Positions 1-7,922 of a stretch of 64,000 bases of DNA are shown here, one piece after another. Position 1 is the stretch's first letter; every line of letters starts with the position of its first letter. The DNA lies in assembly GCA_963726125.1 (NCBI GenBank), contig CAVSBG010000020.1, forward strand, positions 1 to 64,000, given 5' to 3'. The position numbers were made by a program, and so were the translations under genes. The DNA is from JAMXLO01 sp963726125 (GTDB lineage: Bacteria; Pseudomonadota; Alphaproteobacteria; Acetobacterales; Acetobacteraceae). A model generated the notes under the pieces. The model was not told the DNA's origin and did no database searches. It saw only the letters and a program-made list of their open reading frames with translations.

Positions 1-84
1 TTGACCCGGTCATCTTCATCGGATGGTTGCTGACCGGAACTACATCGTTTGCAATTTTCTGCTGGTAGCCGATGGCCGGGTCAA
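1..84. repeat. REP-like inverted repeat at window edge
   Basis: Positions 1-14 (TTGACCCGGTCATC) pair with 71-84 (GATGGCCGGGTCAA) with one mismatch. The same GATGGCCGGG...CCCGGCCAT core recurs at 3500-3522 and 24394-24490, so this is a member of a dispersed palindromic family. The left end may extend outside the window. Confidence 0.55.
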
Positions 85-397
85 GCCCGCCATGACGGGA
101 TCAAGAGTCGGAACTTCTGGCCCCTGGTATAACACTGCTGGCGCCGAGCAGAGCCGCCGTCACATCCTGAAGTGATAATACGCTGGCGCAGCGACTGGAT
201 TGGTGCGCCCCGCCGATGCTCGCGCGGCATTGTCCGACGTCTGGCCCACAATATAACTATTAAGTAACGTAATACGCCAATCGGCGCGGCCCAGAGTGGC
301 CCAGTAATACCAATTCTCATCGATGGGGACCCATAGCAAAACCAGCGAGCCTGTGTACTCGACGTTGCCCGCAGCAGCGGAAACAGTAAAAAGGATC

Positions 398-518
398 TTC
401 AACCACAGATGCACGCAGATGAACGCAAATAACTCGGCTCCAGGGAAGCTCGGCTTGCCCGCTTTGAAACATTGCATCTAGGACTATCTGCGTCCATCTG
501 TGTGCATCGGTGGTTGAA
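398..518. repeat. Palindromic element, copy 1 (about 34-bp terminal inverted repeats)
   Basis: The left arm begins at 398 with TTCAACCAC and the right arm ends at 518 with GTGGTTGAA. About 30 of 34 arm positions pair, around a roughly 50-bp non-palindromic centre. No reading frame for a transposase is present, so if mobile it would be MITE-like. Confidence 0.65.
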
Positions 519-613
519 AGTCCTTATACCGGTGCTCATGGATGCTGACCCATAGCAAAATCAGCGAGCCTGAACTCGGCGTTGCCGGCAACAGAGAAAA
601 CAATAAAATAATA

Positions 614-725
614 TTCAACCACAGAGGCACAGAGTCTCACATAGTAGTAACAGAGTAGTCACAGAGTATTTTTGAAAAAAGTGACTCTGTGACTACTCTG
701 TGGACTCTGTGCCTCTGTGGTTGAA
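614..725. repeat. Palindromic element, copy 2 (near-perfect 112-bp palindrome)
   Basis: The outer 23-bp arms 614-636 and 703-725 are perfectly complementary. The inner 17-bp arms 651-667 and 684-700 (ACTCTGTGACTACTCTG on the right) are also perfect, around a short loop at 668-683. Only about 14 bp per arm fail to pair. This is the second member of the family at 398-518. Confidence 0.8.
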
Positions 726-1015
726 AGTCCTTACTTGCTACGCAGTCCGACTGCCAATGCGCGGTCCAACACAAGTTGGCCGCGTTGCTGCCAACTCTTA
801 ATAGTGACCAATGCGTTGTGCCGAATGTCATCGCCGGACCACACTCCGAACATGACAAGTGGGAAGATGAGTTCGCGGACCCTCGTCTTCATGGCCCGAC
901 CCCATCGTCATGTCCGGGTCTAGTTCCGGCCACCCCTGGCGCCACAATGGGAGTCGCATGGGTCTTCCGAAAATGTTCCTTGCATCTCCTTCTGGAGTTA
1001 TATATACTAACAATC

Positions 1016-1813
1016 ATGCAAGCCGACATACCCGGCCCAGCCTCGCCTGCCGATCCGCCCCAGGATCAACCCGGCATCCCCGTGCCCGAGTACATCGCCG
1101 CCCTCCTCTACGTCGTTCGCATCCTGCTCGGCTACGGCCGGCATCTTCTCGCCACCGTCCCCCACCGCGCCACCGCCCCCACATTCCCCGCCCTCGCGGC
1201 ATGCTTCGGCACTGCCAACCTCTCCACCATCATGGCCCACCTCAACCGCGGCATCCTGCGTGCCGCCGCGCTGCAGCGTTTCCTGCTCGCGCGCGCCGCG
1301 ACCGGCCGCGACATCAGCATGGTGACCCGCCGCGCCCGCACGGATGAAACACCACCCGCCCCAGCAGCGCCTGAGGCCGAGCAATCAGCGGATCAACCAG
1401 CCAAACCCAAAGCCGCGCCACGTCTCTCACTGCCCCCCGGCCACGACGATCCAGAACTCTTCATGCCCACACCGGAGGATCTCGATCGACAGGTACGCCG
1501 CCGAGCGGTCGGTCGCACCGTCACCGAGATCTGCCGTGATCTCGCCGTCGTCCCCGGCTTCTGCACCCCCGCCTTCTGGAACGGCATATTCGAGGTCATG
1601 CATTTCTTCGGCGGCAACGTCGCCACCCTGATGCGAGAGAAGACCCACCGCGAACAAACCTTCATTCAGGAGCAGGACAAGAAACTCGGCAGCAGCTTGG
1701 ACTGGTTGCAATTGAAACCAGACGAAATGCGCCAGGTCCTCGGCTTCTTCATCGGCGAACCACCGGTCGATCCGTTCAACCCGACTGCGGCGCCGGCCAC
1801 CGGCCCGCCCTGA
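1016..1813 (+). CDS. Conserved hypothetical protein (lineage-specific, duplicated family)
   Basis: The product is about 265 aa and is not recognised as any characterised family. Visible features are a proline-rich N terminus, an alpha-helical block around EYIAALLYVVRILLGYGRHL, an arginine-rich helix, a Pro/Ala/Lys linker, and a C-terminal block with RRRAVGRTVTEICRDLAVVP and a terminal GFFIGEPPVDPFNP. There is no signal peptide. An internally deleted relative lies at 39505-39850, so the family is present more than once in this genome. The start is uncertain: ATG 1016 has no clear ribosome-binding site, GTG 1082 aligns with an ATG in the second copy, and the frame is open back to 776. A TATATA-like element precedes 1016. 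Confidence 0.55.
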   Translation: MQADIPGPASPADPPQDQPGIPVPEYIAALLYVVRILLGYGRHLLATVPHRATAPTFPALAACFGTANLSTIMAHLNRGILRAAALQRFLLARAATGRDISMVTRRARTDETPPAPAAPEAEQSADQPAKPKAAPRLSLPPGHDDPELFMPTPEDLDRQVRRRAVGRTVTEICRDLAVVPGFCTPAFWNGIFEVMHFFGGNVATLMREKTHREQTFIQEQDKKLGSSLDWLQLKPDEMRQVLGFFIGEPPVDPFNPTAAPATGPP

Positions 1814-1830
1814 CCCATAGCTGAAGAACC

Positions 1831-1855
1831 CCTCCCCCGCGCGAAGCGGGGGAGG
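1831..1855. terminator. GC hairpin downstream of the hypothetical gene
   Basis: CCTCCCCCGC (1831-1840) and GCGGGGGAGG (1846-1855) form a perfect 10-bp stem with a GCGAA loop, 18 bp after the stop codon. There is no T tract, so it may be a dispersed hairpin repeat or mRNA 3' end rather than an intrinsic terminator. A related hairpin is embedded in the helicase gene near 50562. The remainder of 1856-2060 holds nothing recognisable. Confidence 0.5.
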
Positions 1856-2060
1856 CTGGGAGGGGGTGAAACTGCCCTGCACGGGGCCGTACAACGGCCG
1901 GTCCCGCAATCCTGATACGCCCCACGCCATGCCTGGCCATCCGCAGGGCCGCCGCGTGGCACTCATAAACCGATCCTTAATCCATTGACGGGGTACTGGT
2001 CCCGGCGGCTGGCATCCGTGCGGTCAACCAAGCACGGTCAGCCCTAACCGGAGGCGCAAC

Positions 2061-2153
2061 GTGATCCATTCGCTCGATCCGTTCAACACCCGCTGTCAGG
2101 GCATTACAGCCAGTGCCTCGGCTTGTACCGTCACCACCGGACCAAGACCATGA
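2061..2153 (+). CDS. Possible 30-aa leader ORF overlapping pfk
   Basis: A GTG codon at 2061 follows a good ribosome-binding site (GGAGG at 2050-2054) and opens a 30-codon frame. Its TGA (2151-2153) overlaps the phosphofructokinase ATG at 2150 as ATGA. The phosphofructokinase start itself lacks a good ribosome-binding site, so translation of the leader could deliver ribosomes to it. The peptide resembles nothing known. It could equally be chance, or a frameshifted extension of pfk. Confidence 0.3.
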   Translation: MIHSLDPFNTRCQGITASASACTVTTGPRP

Positions 2154-3244
2154 TCACACCCAAGACGATCGGCGTGTTGACCAGCGGAGGCGACTGCGCC
2201 GGGCTCAATGCGGTCATCCGCGCTGTGGTCGCACGTGCCGTGAAAGGCTACGGCTGGCGCGTCTTCGGCATTCATCAGGGCACACGCGGACTGCTCAGTC
2301 GGCCGGTGGATGCGGTGCAACTTGATCTCGACAGCGCAGGCGCTGCCATGCTGCGGCTGGCGGGGACCATCCTCGGCTCGACCAACCGCGGCGACCCGTT
2401 CGCCTACCCTGTGCCGGATGGCACCCAGCGGGACCGTTCGGAGGAGGTCATCGAAGGCGTCCGCCTGCTGGGGCTCGACGCGCTGATCTGCATCGGCGGC
2501 GATGGCAGCCTTGCGATACTGCGTCGGCTCGCCCAGCAGGGTGGCATTCCGCTGGTCGGCATCCCCAAGACGATCGACAATGACGTGGGCGGCACCGAAA
2601 GCTCGGTTGGCTTTCATACCGCGGTGATGGTGGCCGCCGAAGCAATCGACCGCTTGCAGCCCACGGCGGCAAGCCATGACCGCGTGATGATCCTTGAAGT
2701 AATGGGCCGCGACTGTGGCCAGATCGCCCTCGCCGCAGGCATCGCCGGCGGTGCCGACGTCATCCTGGTGCCAGAAATCCCATACAGCATCGACGTCGTC
2801 GCGGCACATATCAGCAAGCTGCGCCACGGGACCCACAACTTCGCCATCGTCGTGGTCGCCGAGGGCGTACGCAACAACTCCGGTGCGCATGTTGAGCGCC
2901 GGCAGGCGTTGGGCAGTGTCACCTATGGCGGCATTGGCCACGTACTCGGCGAGACCATCGCCCAGTTGACCGGCGCCGAAACACGAGTGACCGTGCTCGG
3001 CCACGTGCAGCGCGGCGGCCAACCGACCTGGGATGACCGCCTGATCGCCTCCGCCTTCGGCGTCCAGGCGGTAGATCTGATCGCCGAGGGAAGATACGAC
3101 CGCCTGGTGGCTTGGCGGAACCGCCGTGTTCTGGACGTACCGCTATTGGCTGCATTCGAGCCAGCGCAGCGAATGGCGTCCGACGATACGCTGTTGCGCA
3201 CCGCCCGCGGCCTGGACATCTGCCTCGGCGACCAGCCCGTGTAG
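2150..3244 (+). CDS. pfkA: 6-phosphofructokinase
   Basis: The 364-aa protein phosphorylates fructose 6-phosphate to the 1,6-bisphosphate in cytosolic glycolysis. The N terminus carries VLTSGGDCAGLNAVIR, the phosphoryl-donor site is IGGDGS, the catalytic loop is PKTIDNDVGG, and the substrate motif is MGRDCGQIA followed by VLGHVQRGG. Gly in GGDGS normally indicates ATP, whereas Lys in PKTIDND is the residue typical of pyrophosphate-dependent enzymes; the Gly/Lys combination occurs in a mixed subgroup, so the donor is not settled. ATG 2150 is chosen because the family motif starts 8 residues later. It stands alone, possibly coupled to the leader at 2061. Confidence 0.93.
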   Translation: MITPKTIGVLTSGGDCAGLNAVIRAVVARAVKGYGWRVFGIHQGTRGLLSRPVDAVQLDLDSAGAAMLRLAGTILGSTNRGDPFAYPVPDGTQRDRSEEVIEGVRLLGLDALICIGGDGSLAILRRLAQQGGIPLVGIPKTIDNDVGGTESSVGFHTAVMVAAEAIDRLQPTAASHDRVMILEVMGRDCGQIALAAGIAGGADVILVPEIPYSIDVVAAHISKLRHGTHNFAIVVVAEGVRNNSGAHVERRQALGSVTYGGIGHVLGETIAQLTGAETRVTVLGHVQRGGQPTWDDRLIASAFGVQAVDLIAEGRYDRLVAWRNRRVLDVPLLAAFEPAQRMASDDTLLRTARGLDICLGDQPV

Positions 3245-3280
3245 CAAGGCCCATCCGTTTCAGCTCGCTCCTTTCCGCCC

Positions 3281-3472
3281 GTCACGGCCAGACTCCCCAA
3301 GCCATCACGGCCGGACTCCCAATCCGTCACGGCCAGACCCCCAAGCCGTCACGGCCGGACTCTCCCAATCGTCACGGCCAGACCCCCAAGCCGTCGCGGC
3401 CGGACACTCCCAATCGTCGCCGCCGGACCCCCAATCCGTCACGGCCGGACTCGCGGTCAAACTCCCAATCGT
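3281..3472. repeat. Tandem repeat array, alternating 21-23 bp units
   Basis: About eight units alternate between a GTCACGGCCAGACCCCCAAG type and a GTCACGGCCGGACTCCCAAT type, giving a higher-order period near 44 bp. The last unit is interrupted by extra bases and the array decays into GTCATGCCCAAGCCC. It follows pfk by about 40 bp and has no spacer-repeat structure of a CRISPR. It lies in the non-coding stretch 3245-3770. Confidence 0.75.
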
Positions 3473-3499
3473 CATGCCCAAGCCCACCCACCTTCCGCC

Positions 3500-3522
3500 A
3501 TGGCCGGGCTTGACCCGGCCAT
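3500..3522. repeat. REP-like hairpin
   Basis: ATGGCCGGG and CCCGGCCAT form a perfect 9-bp stem around a CTTGA loop. A degenerate partner (GGATGGCCAGGTCAATCCTGG) lies at about 3579-3599. The sequence matches the family at the left window edge and at 24394-24490. Confidence 0.6.
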
Positions 3523-3770
3523 CCCCACCCACACAGAGCTTGCAAAAGATGCAGCCCCAGTCAACGGAAATCCCATCGGGATGGCCAGGTCAATCCTGGT
3601 CGTGACGCGGTTCGCAGCCCATGCTCTACTTCAACAGCCGACGTCCGTTGGCATAAGTTTCATTTGTGACAATCTGCCACCGGCCACCGTTGGCGTGGCG
3701 CGGCAGCGACGGCCTTGTTCTTGCATACGCGAATTCCGACAATGCATGCACCAATCAGAGAACCAACACG

Positions 3771-5078
3771 ATGTCAAAACGACAATTCCACCTCTCCTGG
3801 TTTCTCTCGCAAGGCTATGGTCCGAAGACCTGGCGAGGGGCTTGGCCCGGCCCCAGCAGCGACGTCGCGCGCTGGATGATGCCCGACCTGTTCCTCGACC
3901 TCGCCCGCGGCCTGGAACGCGCCTGCTTCGATTACGTTATCATCGAGGATTCCTCGATGGTGCCCTACACCTACCAGGGCTCGCACGACGCCTATCTGCG
4001 CTATGCTGCCAGCACGCCCAAGCTCGACCCCGCCGTGCTCGTCCCGTACCTCGCACAAGCGACCAAACACCTCGGCCTCATCCCCACCCTCTCCGTAACC
4101 GAGTACCCGCCCTTCCTGCTCGCCAGGCTGGTCAACTCGCTCGACCACGTGACCGAGGGCCGCATCGGCTGGAACTGCGTCACCAGCAGCAACGACGGCG
4201 CGGCACAGAACTATGGCCATCTGCGCCAGCCGCCGCACGACGAGCGCTACGATCTGGCCGACGAATTCGCCGACCTCGTAACAAAGCTCTGGGACGCCTG
4301 GGAACCCGACGCCGTCGTGATCGACCGCGACGCGCCGCTGTTCGCCGACGGCAGCAAGGTCCATCCGGTGAATTTCGAAGGCAAATACTTCCGCTGCCGA
4401 GGTCCCCTGAACGCACCGCGCTCGCCGCAGGGCCGTCCCCCGATCTGTCAGGCCGGTGGCTCGCCACGCGGCCAGGAATTCGCCGCCCGCTGGGCCGACA
4501 CGATCATCACCGACGCAGGCAGCATCGAGGGCATGAAGGCATACCGCGCCAACGTGCGCCGCCGCGCCGCCGCCGCCGGACGCGACCCCGACAGTGTGAA
4601 GGTGCTGTTCCTGGCCTACCCGCTGATCGACACGACGATGCAGGCAGCGCAGGACCGGCGACGCCTGCTGCGCGAGGACGCCAACCGGCATCTCGACATG
4701 CAGCTCTCAGGCATGTCACGCCTGACCAACATCGATTTCTCGAAATACGATCCCGACGAGCCACTGCCTGAACTCCACACCAATGGCCATCAATCGTCGC
4801 TCGCCAAATGGATCGGCAAGACCCCGCGCGAGGTCGCGACCAGCTACAACAACAAGATGGGCATCGACTTCGCCGGCACCGCCGATCACGTGGCGGGCAT
4901 GATGCAAGAGGTCATGGAGGAGGTCGGCGGCGACGGCTTCCTCTTCTTCAACACCTATTTCGACCGGCGCTACATCATGGAAGTGTGCGATGGACTGGTG
5001 CCGGAATTGCAGCGTCGCGGACTGACGCGCACGCGCTATACCCACAGGCATCTCAAGGACAACCTGCTGGAATTCTAA
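3771..5078 (+). CDS. LLM-class flavin-dependent monooxygenase (NtaA/SnaA/DszA family)
   Basis: The 435-aa protein belongs to the bacterial-luciferase-like TIM-barrel monooxygenases that use reduced FMN from a separate reductase. Signatures are the N-terminal LSWFLSQGYGP, RIGWNCVTSSNDGAAQNYG, the active-site region FEGKYFRCRGPLN, RPPICQAGGSPRGQEFAA and ADTIITDA. The length fits the family. Relatives oxidise nitrilotriacetate, dibenzothiophene sulfone or pristinamycin, so the substrate here cannot be inferred. The ATG at 3771 matches the usual family N terminus, although the frame is open upstream. The gene appears monocistronic. Confidence 0.88.
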   Translation: MSKRQFHLSWFLSQGYGPKTWRGAWPGPSSDVARWMMPDLFLDLARGLERACFDYVIIEDSSMVPYTYQGSHDAYLRYAASTPKLDPAVLVPYLAQATKHLGLIPTLSVTEYPPFLLARLVNSLDHVTEGRIGWNCVTSSNDGAAQNYGHLRQPPHDERYDLADEFADLVTKLWDAWEPDAVVIDRDAPLFADGSKVHPVNFEGKYFRCRGPLNAPRSPQGRPPICQAGGSPRGQEFAARWADTIITDAGSIEGMKAYRANVRRRAAAAGRDPDSVKVLFLAYPLIDTTMQAAQDRRRLLREDANRHLDMQLSGMSRLTNIDFSKYDPDEPLPELHTNGHQSSLAKWIGKTPREVATSYNNKMGIDFAGTADHVAGMMQEVMEEVGGDGFLFFNTYFDRRYIMEVCDGLVPELQRRGLTRTRYTHRHLKDNLLEF

Positions 5079-5270
5079 CCATGCTTCGCGGCGCAAGGAG
5101 AGGCCCCGCAAGCTGCTCGCCACTCCAGACCGCAGCGGCCCAGGTGCCTCGGCGCCGGGCTCCGGCAACCTTTTGTTACATCAAAGTAATTTCCGCCCGA
5201 CAATGCTGGTACAACTTGCCAAACGCGCGCTGGCGCCGCATGTGCTGGCGCTGTCCCGAGTCGAGCGTCC

Positions 5271-6269
5271 ATGGCACTAAGCGACATACCGAACAACCGG
5301 TTGATCCTGATCCTCGGCGCGCCACGATCCGGAACATCCTGGCTCGCCAAGATCTTCGACAGCCATCCCGACGTCCTCTACCGGCACGAACCCGACACCG
5401 TGTTGCGCGATGAAACGCTTCCCTGGATGTGTTCGCCAGAGGACGCACCGATCTACCAACACGCCGCCGAATCCTATCTGCGACAACTGATCGATACCGC
5501 CACGCTGAAGAGTGCGGGCTCGCTTCCCATCTTCCCCAAGCGGCACCGCGGCATGCTGGCCACCCGGATCCGGTCCGGCATCATCTACGGCCTGCGCGCC
5601 ACGGAACTGGCCCGCGTGGCACGACCCTGGGCACGCTGCGTGCGGATCCCAGACCGGCTCGACCTGGCACGCCACCCGGACGTCCGCGTGGTGCTCAAGT
5701 CGGTCAGTTCGCGTGGCCGCGCCGGGCTGTTCGCCCACGCCCTCCCCGGTGCACGAATCATCCTGATCGTCAGGGACCCGTTCGGCCAGATCGCCTCAAT
5801 GCTGCGCGGCGAGGCGCTCGGCATGTTTGAGGACGAACTTCCCGTCGCAGAGGTGCTGATGACCCAGGAAGCCAGGCATTACGGATTGACGCCAGAACGT
5901 TTCGCCTCGTTGCCGATCGTCGAGCGGTTCGCCTGGAACTGGGCGGTGCTGAACGAAAAGGCCATCAACGACCTGGCAGGCATCCCAACCGCACGTGTGC
6001 TGCGCTACCAGGATCTTGGCGCCAACCCCGCGGAGGAGGCCCGTGCGCTGCTCGCATTCTGCGGGCTGGACTGGGACCCGCAGACCGAGGCTTTCGTGCA
6101 GCACAGCACCACGCACAGCGGCCCAGACCGGTACTATCAGGTCATGAAGGATACCCCGGAAGCGATGAATCGCTGGCGCAAGGACCTGAGCCTGGACGAT
6201 CAGCGCCGTATCCTCGCGGTGGTGCGGCAGACCTCCCTCGCGTCGTATTGTCCGGCGATCAACGCGTAG
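5271..6269 (+). CDS. Sulfotransferase family protein
   Basis: The 332-aa protein starts with a PAPS-binding 5'-phosphosulfate loop, LGAPRSGTSWLAKIF, followed by the DSHPDVLYRHEPD motif seen in carbohydrate sulfotransferases. A second conserved block (VLRYQDLGANPAEEARALL) lies near the C terminus. No membrane segment is visible. It sits directly before a polysaccharide flippase at the left edge of the exopolysaccharide locus, so sulfation of the polymer or of a lipid-linked precursor is a reasonable inference, but the acceptor is unknown. A short AT-richer stretch at about 5170-5215 upstream could hold its promoter. Confidence 0.82.
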   Translation: MALSDIPNNRLILILGAPRSGTSWLAKIFDSHPDVLYRHEPDTVLRDETLPWMCSPEDAPIYQHAAESYLRQLIDTATLKSAGSLPIFPKRHRGMLATRIRSGIIYGLRATELARVARPWARCVRIPDRLDLARHPDVRVVLKSVSSRGRAGLFAHALPGARIILIVRDPFGQIASMLRGEALGMFEDELPVAEVLMTQEARHYGLTPERFASLPIVERFAWNWAVLNEKAINDLAGIPTARVLRYQDLGANPAEEARALLAFCGLDWDPQTEAFVQHSTTHSGPDRYYQVMKDTPEAMNRWRKDLSLDDQRRILAVVRQTSLASYCPAINA

Positions 6270-6401
6270 CAGCCACTCCATGTCTCCGGCGACATGTGCG
6301 GTGTGTTAACGTGCGCCGCCGTGGTCCTACGGGCCGGGAGCTCTGTCCAGCCGGAGGGATGTCATGGCGGGTTTGTCGTCGCCGTTCGGAGCCATGAGAC
6401 T

Positions 6402-7901
6402 GTGACGTCAGCCCCTCGGGCTTCGCTTACGGTCCGAACCGCCACGAGTGCTGGTTGGGTGATCGCATGGCGCATGCTGACCCGAATGCTCGGTCTGGTC
6501 AGCACGGTGGTCCTGACCAAACTCTTGCTGCCCAGTGATTTCGGTCTCGTTGCCCTGGCGACCTCATTCACCCAGGCCGTTGATGGCTTGTCAGAGCTTG
6601 GCGTCGGTGAAGCCCTGATGCGGGAGACGTCACTCGATCGCGACATGTACAACACCGGCTTCACCATCAGCTTCTGCCGCGGGCTGCTGACCGCCGCCGT
6701 CATCGCCATCGGCGCCTGGCCTGTCGCGGCGTTCTTTGAGGACCCTCGGCTCGGCACCATCACCTTGGTGTTGGCAGTGGCGATGCTGCTCAGTTCGGTC
6801 GAAAATATCGGCATCGTCGATTTCCGCCGCGATCTCGCCTTTCAGAAGGAACTTCAGCTTTACACCGTGCCACGTATCCTTGGCATCGCTTCGGCAATCA
6901 CCTTCGCAGCGATATTCGCAAATTATTGGGCGCTGGTCGTTGGCATCCTGACAACACGCACGACACGCTGCGTCTGGTCATACGCCATGCATCCGTACCG
7001 TCCTCACCTGACGCTGCGAAGCTGGCGCCAACTCGTCGGGTTCTCGTCCTGGACCTGGGCCAATACGATCGTGGATCAGATCCGTGAGCGGCTGGACTGG
7101 GTGGTGATCGGCCGCGTGCTCGGAACCGCGGACACCGGAATTTACGCCGTCGGCAGCGAAGTCGGGCTGTTGCCCTCAACCGAACTGCTGCAGCCGTTCA
7201 GTCGCGCGCTGTATGCCGGATTCGCCGCTGCCCGGCGCGAGGGAACCGGTATCGCTGGACCGTATCTGCGCGCAATAACCACGACCTTTCTCCTGACAAT
7301 GCCGGCCGGCTTCGGCATCTCGCTCGTCGCGGACCCACTGGTCCGGCTCATCTTTGGCGAGCGCTGGCTCGCTGCGGTCCCGTTGGTCGAGATATTCGGC
7401 GTCATTGGCATGCTCGGCGTGATCACCGCCGTCAGTGGCGCGTTGCTTACCGTCAGCGGCATGTTGTCGGTGCAGTTCCGCTTCATCGTGCTGACCACCG
7501 TCGTCCGTCTGGTACTCCTGCTCGTCCTGGTCAATGAGATCGGGATACTCGGCGCCGCCATCGCAGCCGCCGGCACACTGATGCTCGAGGAATGCTGCTA
7601 TCTTGTGGTCACGTTCCGCCGCTTCCACGTCCGGGTCGCAGATCTCTGCAAGGGCATCTGGCGGCCGATACTCGCCACCGCCGCGATGGCCGGCGTACTG
7701 ATCTGGCAGGACCTCGGCTGGACCGCCTTGTCAGGTTCGCCGCTGGTCATCGGCGAACAACTCGCTCTCGCCGTCGTAATCGGGGCCACCACCTACTGTG
7801 CGGTGATCCTGCTGCTCTGGTGGCTGGCCGGACGCCCTGACGGTGCCGAGGTCTTGACGTGGCGCCTGGCGAAACGGTCGATCGCCCGTCAGTCCGCGTG
7901 A
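6402..7901 (+). CDS. Polysaccharide flippase (Wzx/MATE-like oligosaccharide transporter)
   Basis: The roughly 499-aa integral membrane protein has about 12-14 hydrophobic segments of the PST/Wzx type, with characteristic LLLPSDFGLVALATSF after the first helix and VIGRVLGTADTGIYAVG in the middle. It should move lipid-linked repeat units across the inner membrane. The frame is open from 6294, but GTG 6402 with GGAG ten bases upstream places the start just before the first amphipathic segment. It is convergent with the glycosyltransferase gene that follows and belongs functionally to the polysaccharide locus. Confidence 0.82.
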   Translation: MTSAPRASLTVRTATSAGWVIAWRMLTRMLGLVSTVVLTKLLLPSDFGLVALATSFTQAVDGLSELGVGEALMRETSLDRDMYNTGFTISFCRGLLTAAVIAIGAWPVAAFFEDPRLGTITLVLAVAMLLSSVENIGIVDFRRDLAFQKELQLYTVPRILGIASAITFAAIFANYWALVVGILTTRTTRCVWSYAMHPYRPHLTLRSWRQLVGFSSWTWANTIVDQIRERLDWVVIGRVLGTADTGIYAVGSEVGLLPSTELLQPFSRALYAGFAAARREGTGIAGPYLRAITTTFLLTMPAGFGISLVADPLVRLIFGERWLAAVPLVEIFGVIGMLGVITAVSGALLTVSGMLSVQFRFIVLTTVVRLVLLLVLVNEIGILGAAIAAAGTLMLEECCYLVVTFRRFHVRVADLCKGIWRPILATAAMAGVLIWQDLGWTALSGSPLVIGEQLALAVVIGATTYCAVILLLWWLAGRPDGAEVLTWRLAKRSIARQSA

Positions 7902-7922
7902 CGGCACGCCGCAGCGCCGGCA

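Larger units (their letters stand above)
328..735. repeat. Tandem duplication, about 219 bp per unit
   Basis: Two diverged copies of one unit lie head to tail. Each opens with GACCCATAGCAAAA (328 and 547), continues through CAGCGAGCCTG and a purine-rich stretch, then enters a long palindrome starting TTCAACCACAGA and ending GGTTGAAAGTCCTTA. The copies share their edges but differ inside the palindrome. No convincing gene lies in 1-1015; the rest of this stretch shows nothing else recognisable. Confidence 0.7.

Noticed and set aside
1..1015. Insertion sequence at the left edge
   Set aside because: Long inverted repeats are present but there is no transposase frame or remnant; treated as repeat elements only.
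3281..3472. Possible CRISPR array
   Set aside because: The units are directly adjacent with no unique spacers and no cas genes are nearby; it is a tandem repeat.
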